From the NCBI GenBank assembly GCA_009869945.1, contig WIXG01000041.1, forward strand, positions 275,737 to 339,736: a stretch of 64,000 nucleotides of DNA. Direction: 5' to 3'. The position numbers were made by a program, and so were the translations under genes. The DNA comes from Mesaphorura yosii. Taxonomy: Eukaryota > Arthropoda > Collembola > Poduromorpha > Tullbergiidae. The notes under the pieces were generated by a model. That model worked only from the letters and a program-made list of their open reading frames with translations. It was not told the origin of the DNA and searched no databases. The first letter of the stretch is position 1; every line of letters begins with the position of its first letter. This document shows, piece after piece, positions 24,001 through 35,375 of this stretch.

Positions 24001-27000
24001 TTAGATAATGTACGCGTGTTCTTGCTTATAGACAGCATGGAAGGCATTTCTAATGAGGGCGTACGGGAAACAAGACTCCAGCAAGTCCATCGTTAGGAAA
24101 GGAGATTCCTGCACGATCTACACAAAGACAATTTGCAAAAGATGAGTTTCGGAGGTACGTAGACTAGACTTCAAAGACACCCACTCACCATGTCCAGGAG
24201 CAGATACACAGACTCCCGATTTCTTGCCGCATCTCGATCAGTCTCATTCCCGAGTCGCAACAGGCTCGATGACGCCAACTAAAATGTTGTCATGATTCAT
24301 GAAAGTCACAGGGTCACAGCCGCACTTTTGATTTGAGAATGTTTGATTAATCTTACCGCCAAAAACTCCTTCAGTCTGTCTTCGATGTCATTTTGTCCCC
24401 AAATGGTGAACAAGGCCCCAAATATTGCATTGACCGCTGCCGCAAGACAGTGGATATTATTATTATGCCCCTCAAGTGAAGCTCTGTACACAGATCCTTC
24501 GTTCCGAGCTAATCTTGGGATAGAAACTGCTACGAACACCATCAGGAGGCAAGCCAACATGTACTCGTCATCCCCAGTTTCTACAAACACAAACATGCAT
24601 GCATGCATTCAGGAGATGAGCGAATGAACCATGAATTTTTAAATACTCGCAAGCATTCTCAAGGTTTACCATTCTTTTGACTTCGCAATGCATAAACGAG
24701 AGTAGGGTCCACTTTTAGGCCAATTCCTGCAGCCGATGCCATTTCAGCAACATTCTAACAGGATTGATTACTGTTACTTACAATTCATTGCACAGTAGTA
24801 GAGTGTAGTCACTTACCACTGATTCGCCATTCGGCGCGTGCTCATGGAAGTCTAAGATTGAACTCAACAAGAAAGGAATTCTGTCAACAAGTGTATCGTG
24901 GAGAGCTTCTTGAGTTAATTGTCTAAATCGTAAGATCATTCCTATGATTGTCATTCGCTGTAGAACATTCTCCACATCTGTGAGCAAAATATGCATATAA
25001 AAAATTACATGTTGTTATTTTGAAAAAGTAGTACAATTTTTGTTTTGGTTAGGCTTACTTGTAAGCTTTCTAAAGAGTTCCTTCATGTGCTCGGGTTTGT
25101 CAAAATTAGTTCGGAGCGCCATGAGCACATCTTTATTTGTCGCAACCATTTTCTTCAGTTCCTGAACTTGCCCGGCCGCTTGCCACATAAGAGTTTCGTT
25201 CAGATGCTTCATCCCATATGGACCGATGAGTTCTGCAAGAGCTCTCAATTCCGTAATGTCCGAATACTCTTCCGCACTGAAGGGAGTGGCGCCTTCCGCA
25301 TTCAGGCTCACAAAAGCTCGTTGATTTGGCGAGAAGCAAATATTTCCCGTGCTCACTCTTCGGAGAAGGACCTCAGCGTACCACTGAGTGTACAGAACCG
25401 CAACCGTCTTCTCCCCGTGACTGTCCAGCTGTTGTGTTTGCTGGAGTAACACGTTGTTGAACACCCTCGTCATATCCAAATGCACTAAACAAGAATAGCA
25501 GGTTAGTGCTGCCTATTTCACGACGGCTGGTGAGACACTGAGAGCCTACATACCATAATTTTCCACGGTTTGAAGGACATTCATATATGCCCTCACGCTG
25601 GTCAACAGTTCAGACGGCTTTGCGATTTCGCTTGTTTCCGGGTTAAACATGACCATTCCGACCAGAGCTCTCGCAAATCTACTCTCAAGGTGCTGGTGCA
25701 GGTATTCTTTTGGCGCGAATGTGTATTCCCACACGGATATCGAAGGGCAGTAGTTGATTGCATAGCAGAGTTCAGTCAGAGCCATGTGGAGCTTGTCCAT
25801 CCTAAAAAGGAAAAGAAAATGTAATTTCGTCTCTGAACAGAGAGCTTCAGACGCGCACGTGTAGAAAACGTACGTTGTCAAATCTTCTCTAGTTTTCCTG
25901 AAGCTTTCCACTCCTGGTCGGTTAATTTCTGGCAACGCCTTCTTGTTCTTGTCCTTCACCTTCTTACGATGCAGATGATGAGTCAGGATTACGGCACAGT
26001 GTTTGGGTAGTAACTGGAAATAATAAACAATAAACATCTTAAACCTGAGAACTTATTAAACTCCAACTTATTACGGTTTCCAAGTGTTGACTCTGACTTA
26101 CCTTGTCGCTTAATGTGCATTGCTCGTCGCAAATGGTTGTTATTATATTTTTGGCCTCCTTTGCCATCTCGTCCAGGAAGATATTCACTACGGAAAGACT
26201 CCTTTCACGAATGTGATGTCTCTGAATTTCGGAAGAAATCTCAATTAGGAATATGAAACGCCATGGGCTGTCTGCCTTGCCTTATCAACTTACCTCTTCC
26301 GGGCACATTTCGTGTGTGCAATGCTGGAAATGACTGCATATTAAGGGAAATGCCACAATGTAACGGTTTTGAGCTGGAAACTCCAAGCACATATGAAACT
26401 GATCTTCAAATATTTTATTGTAGAAACTAAGGAACAGAAACACATTTGTAAACTGTAAGCCGTCATATCCACACTATTAGTTACATGCGCAATTGAGTGT
26501 CTTACCAGAAAAGGGAAAGATCCGAGGTCTCCAGCAACAGTTCATCCTGGAAGTCAACTAGCTTCAAGTGGAAAATCGTTGTGTTCATCAGGTAAGATAG
26601 TCCTTGAATTCGACTGAGGGAATGGGACAAAAATGATTGGAGTCGATACCAGTCAAGGCGGATTCCACGAAAGTCGAATATTTCATTTTCCTCAACTGAA
26701 AAACGGTGGACATGTAAACATTTGTCGAACCTCGTCTTAATCGTAATACGGATAGAAAAATGGCTAACCTTGCTTCACCGACAATTGCGATATAATGTTG
26801 TAAATAGAACCAAGGATCATTGACTCTGTTTCTAATTTGGCAAAACTTCCCAGGAGTTGGCCGAGTGCAGGTCCGTCGTAGCAAGACAAATACTGAACGT
26901 AATATCGTTGTATCACTTGGCTGTACTTCCTCACCAAAGCTCTCAGCTCCTCCATGTGAAAGAGTAGCTCCGGGAGTTGGCGGTCAGTTAGGTCTTCGGT

Positions 27001-28595
27001 GGCTTTGCTTTTCCCTTTGTGCAGTGGGGGGTTGTCGTGGTGTCTCAAGAGCCAGACGACCTCATCCCTTGCGTAGCACAACCCCATGAATACGTACAAA
27101 GCCTTGGGTCCCAGGAGCCCAGGTTGGTCTGTCATCACCAATGCCATCTCCTTTAAAGCAGTCCGGAAAAACTTTCGTCTCTCTCGATGCATTAGAGCCC
27201 TGTACGAAAATTACGTATATCATGCAATGTAGTCGAAACATTTTTGTTACATCTGGAAAAAATGAAGACGGGAAGACAACTTACGCATTTTGCACTGCGA
27301 AATTTTGGGCATCCTTCACTTCAGAAATTCGTTTGTTGTATCCTTTGATCGTGTCAAAGAATCCAATAACATAGGAGTGAATGTACAGAACTTCGTCTCG
27401 GAAAAGTGTTACAACCCACGAGGATTTTAGTGCTGCCAGCCACATTTCATCTGCTGGTAGCTGAGAATTGTTCAGCGCGTGATGGTTCAACATGAATCCG
27501 ACTGTGAAATCAGACAGGAAAATGTATTTTGCTTAGGCTCCAAGGCTTGAAAACCGAAATATTCAGGATTCACTTACAAATAATCCATCTCTCCATCGTA
27601 TCCAGCGACAAGTACTCGCATGGGGTTGTGTCTGTTCGTGCAGGTATCAGTAAGTAACTCGGCTGGGCCGTTAAGCTCAACATTTGTTTTTTTCTGAGGG
27701 TGTCTGCTTCCAAATTCCTTCGTGGATAAATATTTTGCAAGGAGACTAGAGCTTTGATCAGGAGTCCTGAGTGGGGGCCGAATTCTTCGGACAATTTCTT
27801 CAATGGCGGGTCGTATTCAAGGATCATCTGCCCAAGGCGAGGAAAACTGGCATCCCTGATCGATTAAGTGAGATGAGCTTGTAAAATCATCTTGCACAAT
27901 CATCAGAAATCAAAAAGTCTAACTTCAACTTACGATTGATTGGGATTCGCCATTTCCTGTGCTACGTGAAAAAGACCCAAAACCGCCTTTCGATCTTCCA
28001 CGCGAGAGAGCAGAATCATTAGAGTGGTATAGGTGACCACCAAGTCCAAGTAGCCCCTCGTCAGGTCAAAGTTCAGTGTCTAAATAGGCATAGAGGAAAA
28101 AAATTGTGAGTCAGTGATTCGAAATGCAATTAAATTGATGCAAGACTTTTAGACTTTAGTTCTTACAATATCTAATTCTACTTGACAAGCGTCCATAATT
28201 GTGAGTAGTTCAGACACATGGTCCTTGTAGTCCAGCAGGTCAACGAAGGTATAGTAGTACAGATTCAGGGTTTTCGATATTTCCGCACGGTAGCCGCCAA
28301 TATTCTGGACCTGCTTAATGTCAATGTTGGGAAATCTCTTGACAATGTGCTTCAATGAAGACTCCAATGACTTTTCTGACAGGAAGCCGGGTTTGGATTT
28401 GGTGTCCCCACAAGCCTAAAGAGTCGAAACAATTGGATATTAATATTAATTGGTAAATTACCACAGGTAAACTTGGAAAACCAGGCAGGTACACTTCTTT
28501 ACCTTCTTGATGTTGTACAGTCTTGTGAGAAGCCCGACTCCTCGATCTGTCAAAATCGTCAGCTTCTCGGCGAGTTTCTGCTGTGAGACCTCCAT
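24001..28595 (-). CDS. Nckap1: Nckap1/Hem, WAVE regulatory complex subunit (complete, 17 coding exons)
   Basis: Nckap1 (Hem or Kette in flies) pairs with CYFIP/Sra1 inside the WAVE regulatory complex, which links Rac to Arp2/3-driven actin assembly at the cell cortex. Exons in transcript order: 28503-28595, 28167-28415, 27934-28079, 27578-27855, 27285-27501, 26769-27199, 26506-26695, 26294-26426, 26102-26221, 25874-26013, 25554-25801, 25059-25484, 24817-24977, 24670-24754, 24357-24580, 24189-24278, 24001-24117. All junctions are GT-AG, phases match, and the product is 1115 residues ending in TAA (human about 1128). Diagnostic segments include [18 protein letters not shown] near the N-terminus, [15 protein letters not shown] and [19 protein letters not shown] near residues 330-370, [37 protein letters not shown], and the C-terminal [19 protein letters not shown]. 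The start ATG (AAGATGG context) gives the family N-terminus directly. The insert that some vertebrate isoforms carry after the first exon is absent. Most introns are about 50-110 bases. It is divergent from SLC35C1. Confidence 0.97.
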
Positions 28596-30344
28596 CTTAA
28601 TGCTTAAGATTGAGGGAAGGTAGGTACACAAGGTCGTTGTAGTTGTAAACAATAAAATTTCTAAACTTCAAATGATTGACATTCAGTCTTTCAGATTTGT
28701 GTTTACTTCGGTATCACAATCACTACAACACTCTTCCGCACATTTTTCGACGTTGGCACTTGATACTCGGCTGAGCTGAGCGTTTACGAGTTGGTATTGT
28801 TAATTGGTTGCTCGTTTGTTGATGAGGATGTCCTTTCTTCTTCTGCCTTATTAATTTTCAGCAGCAGCAGTGGTCAGACTGGACGCTGGAAGAAACACCC
28901 CTCGTTGACAAGTCGCGCTGTAGTTCTTGTTACTTCAGTACACAATCGAACTATTAGTCATCTTCCCGTCCTATGCCGAGTCTGGACTAGTTTCTATTTT
29001 TGATCTTGACACTTACAGAAGTTTGATGTCTAAAACCGCCGCTTGACCGCCGATTATCTACGGAGAGCAAGCGTATAATGAACTTGTACGAAATTATATT
29101 GACACTTGCCGCATCTTAATGCAAAAAAATATGCCGAAAGCCTGCACGGCTACCAGAGTGCCAAAATCGGAATTCGAAGCCATAGTACATACCCACTACA
29201 TAGCCAAAGCCCTCTGTTACAGTGTACACGACGGGGAAGCAAGTATTTTGGTTTGTTGCTCTTCCAATACAATGCAATGGTTGCGAATTGCTCGTACCAC
29301 GAACGATGAGTCAAGCCCTAGCAAACATACAAGGGAAGAAGATTCAGTGATGAGTGAGCAATACCAAACACACATTATGAGACGCCCTGCTCCGGAGCGT
29401 TGCCAAATTTTTTACTTACCAAGCTGAAGCTCTTGTGTTATGCATTCTATGCTATATTCATACGTCAAAACCAAGGCAGAGGTTCGAAGCCTCACTTCGA
29501 CTTCACCCAGTCTTAACGCAAAGGCGCAGGCGGTGCACTCGGTGGTAAATCCTGAACAAAGAAATGAGAGAAATGAATAATTTCGGGACGAATGGATATG
29601 ATAAGCCAATGCCACAAAGATACAGTTTATTGTTACCAAACAATTACTTCCTGAAATTATCTTTCAATACTCAATTCAGTCGATTCAGGATTAGGTGTAA
29701 TAGTCAGTTGTACACAATAAATCACAAAATCACCAACTAGTTGCTGCTGATAGCAATTCGGGTATTCGGGATAGCAAACAATCACAATTTGGCAACTGTG
29801 GGTGGTCATAAACTTTTTGAATCGGGAATACATTGAATGAATCCCGTACGCAGGCACAGCATTTCATTTTCAGTCCACGGATAAACGCAGTAAAACCAAC
29901 AACCCAAAACCTTGTTTCGAATGAGGGAGATTTTATGATTTGAAAACTCTGACAATTTATAGCCAATGTGCAATGCAAGCAGGCAAAGTGCATGGTTGCT
30001 ATTACAAATTTAGCATTGCTTGCTTGCTGGTTATTTCAGTCTACTTTATCACGCAGCACACAATTGTATTTGTTCATCGGTTATTGATATTGATTCAAGT
30101 GTAGATCAACTCATACGTACGTGCGTTGACAAAGACTCGATTCATTAGACATGAGTTTACACTGACGCTGACGGTGTAGAATGAATGGATCTCGCTGAAC
30201 GCGCAATTGGAAAAGAATTACTAACCAACCGGTAGATCTGGATCTGGATCAGCAGTACAATTAAGTAAGACTTTATTTGAATTCCATGAATACCTATTGC
30301 GTATTAACATTGGCACCCTCCATTATGCTCAACAAATTCTAAAA
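28596..30344. other. Divergent promoter region of Nckap1 (-) and SLC35C1 (+)
   Basis: About 1.7 kb separates the two divergent start codons and should hold both promoters and 5' UTRs. I cannot place transcription starts with confidence. It also contains the exon-like pieces at 29217-29551 described separately and, on the plus strand, a 102-codon open frame (29119-29427) starting at an ATG. The two readings overlap, so at most one is likely to be coding. Confidence 0.5.
29217..29551 (-). CDS. Possible 3' part of an unidentified spliced gene
   Basis: On the minus strand a strong acceptor (CTCATTTCTTTGTTCAG) precedes an open exon at 29420-29551 that ends in a textbook donor, GTAAGT. A second acceptor (TGTATGTTTGCTAG) opens 29217-29317, which continues in frame to TAA. 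Only one of the three frames of the first exon is open. The joined piece (about 77 residues) includes TECTACAFALRLGEVEVRL and VLTYEYSIECITQEL. I recognise no family. Upstream exons would have to fit between 29552 and the SLC35C1 start, and I could not find them. Chance splice-like signals are a real alternative. Confidence 0.25.
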
Positions 30345-31927
30345 ATGAATTTGGATTTCAATTGTAGGGAGTCGAGCGATCACCGAAAACTTCGCTGTCG
30401 GAGAGGATCCAGGTCGTCGGTAGAAAAAGTTCAATCCAGTCCTTCTGGTATGGAAAAAGAAGAAATGGCTCCTCCAAAAAGTTTGACAGCTCAGTACCTG
30501 CATATTGCCCTGATTGTTACATTCTATTGGTAAGATTTAGTACGAATTCGCATTCGATTAGAATATTCGCAGATAAATTATGTACCGTGTCTGCTTGATT
30601 GATAGGGTTGTTTCCATTTCTACCGTTTTCGTCAACAAACACCTTCTGAGTGCGCAACAAGACTTTGATGGACCGCTGTTCGTCACGTGGTTCCAGTGCC
30701 TATTTACGGTGTTCGTTTGTGTGGTCGTCGATGCCCTCGGACGGAATACATCCAGATTTCGTTTGAACGAGCTCCCGAGACTTTCTTTCAGTTTCAGTGC
30801 TATGATAAAAGTAAATCAGCTTGAAGATATGGCATTTGAGTGCCGTGACTCAAGTAATTGTTTGCTAAATTGTTTAATTTTCTTTACCAGGTCCTGCCTT
30901 TATCCGTGATCTTCGTGGGAATGATTGCATTTAATAATTTATGTCTGAAACATGTCGGAGTCGCGTTTTACTATTTAGCCCGGTCTTTGACCACAGTCAC
31001 GAACGTGATCTTCACGTTCACTATTCTTCGTAAGTTCAATAGTTTTTAACTTTCTAAAAGTTTTATTTGCACAACTACAGAAGACGATTCACTGTATTTT
31101 ACTCCAACCAAAATTTCTTCTGTACGTCATTTAAGTCGACGGTGAATGAATATTTAAATGTTATTTTTTTCAGATCAAGTAGTTTCATGTCGGGCGATTG
31201 CTTGTTGCGCTGTTATCACGTTTGGGTTCCTTTTTGGTGTCGACCAGGAAGGTTTAACAGGTACTAAATTTTAAATTATTTATAAATGAAAACAGTTTGG
31301 CTTGTTAATTCCTGCTTAATTAATGGACCATTTGCACAACCATTTTAGGGTCCCTTACGCCGATCGGAGTCATTTTTGGTGTCCTGTCTTCTTGTTGCGT
31401 GTCCTTAAACTCAATCTACACCAAAAGTAAACTCGAAGTGGTGGAAAACAGTATTTGGAGGCTGTGTTACTACAATAACATAAACGCTACATTTCTCTTT
31501 ATTCCATTAATGTTCCTAAACTCCGAACTGCCAAACAATATTTTCGTGGTGCAAATGACTGAGCCGTGGTTCTGGTTTTACATGTGCATCGGGGGTTTCT
31601 GCGGTGTGGCAATCGGCTTGGCTACTACGCTTCAAATTCAGGTATGGTGAAGAAAATAAAATTCGTGAATATTTGGAGTATGATGTAAAGATGAATTATG
31701 TTTTGTTGCTGCAGGCTACTTCGGCTTTGACTCACAACATTTCTGGAACTGCCAAGGCTTGTTGTCAGACGTTGCTTGCAGTCTGGATCTACCACGACTC
31801 GAAGACGTGGCAGTGGTGGATCGCTAATATGACTGTCCTCGGAGGGTCAGCTCTTTACGCTCGCGTTCAACAATTGGAGATGGAGTGGAACCACAAGAAA
31901 GCCAACTTGAAAGCATTACCCAAGTAA
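30345..31927 (+). CDS. SLC35C1: GDP-fucose transporter, SLC35C1 family
   Basis: This Golgi-membrane antiporter imports GDP-fucose into the lumen in exchange for GMP, feeding fucosylation of glycoproteins such as Notch. Six exons (30345-30529, 30606-30810, 30891-31029, 31174-31260, 31349-31641, 31715-31927) join in frame to 373 residues (human 364). The product is rich in hydrophobic membrane helices of the nucleotide-sugar transporter type. Family-diagnostic stretches are [73 protein letters not shown], and [19 protein letters not shown] near the C-terminus, where the family's conserved substrate region lies. The start is uncertain: 30345 is the longest in-frame ATG, while 30450 would give 338 residues and still keep all membrane segments. 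It is divergent from Nckap1 and convergent with Raver. Confidence 0.95.
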
Positions 31928-32192
31928 TGCTAATTCCAGGCATGCTATGTAATGAAAGTATTTCGATGTTATCTAAGAATTTAATCAATTCAGTCAAAAA
32001 AGAGTATTTTTTGATGGTTGTCTGTTTTTTGTATTTTATCATGCAGATATGTGTGTATATGTATTTATTGATACGATTCAGAGTTCCAGTTTTAAGATGA
32101 GAGCAGTTTAATACCGCACTGTACCAAATTAGTAAGTTTTATGTTTTGTGATACATGCAAATCCAGCTTTTAATACCACGAATTTCGAGATT

Positions 32193-32198
32193 AATAAA
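32193..32198 (+). terminator. Poly(A) signal of SLC35C1
   Basis: AATAAA lies 266 bases after the SLC35C1 stop codon, the expected place for its 3' end. Confidence 0.7.
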
Positions 32199-32232
32199 TG
32201 TGACTGAGTCCAGACGTGAAAATAAGAACATG

Positions 32233-32238
32233 TTTATT
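32233..32238 (-). terminator. Candidate distal poly(A) signal of Raver
   Basis: AATAAA on the minus strand lies about 3.1 kb downstream of the Raver stop and just beyond the SLC35C1 signal. If it is used, the Raver 3' UTR fills the whole gap and the two transcripts nearly touch or overlap. Another AATAAA on the minus strand near 32858 could end the transcript earlier. Confidence 0.4.
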
Positions 32239-35200
32239 ACTCATTTATAATTTAGCATGGACATTCACAGTTACCAGTTGCTTGATAGGGTACGATAAAT
32301 ACAATCAACAGGTTCGCAAGGTGTTCTCATAGCTTAGCCATTTATCCTTAGTCTTGACGCCAATCCAAAGAAATAATTTTGACGTTGAATACAATTAAAA
32401 ATAAAAGGTAAAACCCTCCCCACAGAATAATTTAAAGAATTTTCTTAGCCCTAAATTCTAGCTCTCTAGCTTAGCATACAAAATTACTTCAAGTGTGGTC
32501 TCCAGGTTGGATAAATTTTGTCACCCAAGTTTGCGAAGGTTAAAAATAGTCAAGCGCTTCAAGATTTCCAATTCTGGTTCCGGTCCGGCGCCCGGGAAGA
32601 GTAAGTAGCCTGCTGGCGGCTGCAGTGAAGGAGGAAGGTTACAAATTTTCAGTCGTGTTTGCGACGGACAGTCCATTCAGTGTGTAACAGGACAGGGAAA
32701 GAGGGCTCGGTAAATTTTGATAAGGAAATAAGAAACTAGTCTTGAAAGCGGATTTCGAGAAACAAGTCAGTGTTATAAATGCACGGCAAAAGTGTTTTGA
32801 GCTTGCAGACAAAAATCAAGATTTCGGATGGAAAGTTAAGACAAAGAATTCTCTACGTTTATTATTGCATGAGAAGTCGGTTAAACGGACGAGTCAAGGT
32901 CAAATGTCAAGTTGATTCTTCAGTTAAAGGCTGAGGTTGGCAAAAATCTGAGTTTCAAAGCGAAGAAGAGAAGAGACGGTCTACCGGTAATGCTCGAACT
33001 AGACTTTAATTTAGGTGGAGATGCTTTGTCGCAGGAGTCGTCAACGAAAGTCAGATTCGGTTGCGTCCTTCCAGCCACCGTGAAAATGTTTAGGGAACGG
33101 ATCCACACAAGTCTACGCAATCAATCATGGACATTATTGCGATTTCGTAAATGGAAAAATTAGCATGCTGAATTGTTCTAAAAAATTAAAGTAAAAAATA
33201 CTCGAAATAAATTAAGGACAATAAATTAACTTCATGCACGCGCGAGCGTCGTTCAAAATATTCTCAAAACGTTCCTTAAAACCTCGCCAAGCCCACGCTG
33301 GCTGTCTTTTCACGTTAAAGCTTAGCTTTAAATTCGACACTCGTTAAATTACAATTAGACTTGACGTTATCACCCGACTCTTAATTTCACAAGTTACGTT
33401 TACAACCCTGATGATGATTAGCCTATCCTACTCAATCGCTTCATATTCGCATGCTGCCAGACGAGAGTACAAGCACCAACATTACAGATTATTTCGTTAT
33501 TCTCCTGGTTCACCGTTCCCTGACTTTACATGAGAATTGCACAATTTCGCGCAATGAATAACGTAACCTTCACTATTCAAGTAATCGTTCAAAAATGGAA
33601 TCACAACAACGCTTCCTTGCTTCCTCAATCCAAAAACTTAAAAGTAGCCGTTCAACTCCTAATGAACACGCTAAGCTTACAAAGTTACAAAGATACGACA
33701 TGATAATAAATACGTCACGAATCTACGCTACGAGTCAAAAAATACTTTATAGCTTAGAAAATAATTTCTGAGACGGAATTATTGTAAGGGTCTCAAAGGT
33801 AAGTGGCGCGGTCGCGTACGCGTTCGCAACCTAGCAGATAAGCCTTAAGAATACTAGCATAGCTACAGATACAAGAACTACAGTAGTACTGACAATAACC
33901 AATGACAATACAGAGCTAAGCTACGTCTAAAGCTAGGACTCGTCAACACTAATTAAGAATCTAACACGTAAGGAATTAAATGGATTAAATACCGTTCACC
34001 GAGTTAATAATCAACCTTAGCTTACGCGAGTTTTAGTAAGTAATACACGCTAATTCATAATTCTGTCGATTGTGCAGATCTATCGTTTGAAGAAGATGGA
34101 AATCAAGTCATTGCAGAGCTACGCGAAAATGTGACACTAATTTCTCTAGAACGCTTAATCCCAAAATAAATTTGCGTTTAAGAACAGTGTTATCACTTTT
34201 GTTTCCAGGGGCGTCTAATGGAAATCTAATTATCTAATTAAATTATAGTTTTAAATCCAATTCTAATCTAATTCTAAATGCTATATAAATCTCAAATCCA
34301 ACCCTTTGACCATAAATTGGTACTTGGTACCTTACTTGCAAGGAAATTAAGTAGCATTAGCCGCATGAGTGAGTCATAAACGATAAAAGTGTTATGACAT
34401 GCGAGCATTTACAATGTACGACGTATTAAGTAATTTACAATCAATTTGAGTGGCAAATAGCAATTATTTTTGAATGAGTATGTAAGTTTTCAGTTATTAC
34501 GAAACTTGAGTACTGATTTGATCAAATTACAGGAGCGGAAAAGGTTTTTAAAGTACAGAACAGTGAGTATAAGTATTACACTTGTAGCTATACAATAATA
34601 AATACTTTGTGTAATCTTTGGAATATTCTTCTCAGTACTTACGACGATTACGAGTTCTTCTTGCTAAAAGTACTATCTAGTGTCTAATGTCTAATATTAA
34701 TTCTAGTTTAAGTTCTACGGTGCGCCGTGTGATCGCTCAATTCCGTAAACTTCTTTCTTGTTCAATGCTCAATCTCAACTTCTATAAACATTCCAATTTC
34801 GTACTACAAGTTCCACATTAAAAAAAAGTCCTCCGAAGTCAGTGTAAAGTCGTAGAATTTGTCAGGCTATTAAATTACACTCATAAAAATCAATTTTGCT
34901 GTAACTGCTCGATGCAGTCATGTCGTTGTGATGCAAGTTCCTTGTCTTGTCTTTGTCTTATTGAATTAATGAGTCAACTGCAAATGAAGTCAATTGAGTT
35001 ATTTTGTCAGTCGTCAGAGCGGAATCAAATTCTATCATTTCTCGATTTTGTGAACTTGTTTCTACGAGGATTTCCATTTCCTGATTTTTTTTCTGTATGC
35101 CTGCATCATTCTCACTGAATTATTTTGAGTCCACGGAGAAAGTAAAAATATTCAGTCGCCTCTTGTCGCTTGTCGTCGCGTCACACGTCGTGTTAATGTG

Positions 35201-35375
35201 GGACGTAAAAGTCAATTTTATGCGGGTGCTTCATTTGTATTTGGTAAAATATTTAAATGAGGAAATCCGTCAGTCAGTCACTAGTTTGCATATGTCACGG
35301 AAAGTCATTCCGGTCTCAGGACAATTTGTTGCCGTCTCCGCTCCGTCGTGTTTCAGGCCTTCGTTTTCCTTGTGG
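32239..35375 (-). other. Probable long 3' UTR of Raver
   Basis: About 3.1 kb of AT-rich sequence without a coding signal follows the Raver stop codon up to the convergent gene. The short open frames (for example 32912-33163) resemble nothing known. The motif CTAAGCT, read on the minus strand, recurs several times between 32331 and 33757 and is reported as a finding. The UTR assignment is inferred from position. Confidence 0.5.
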
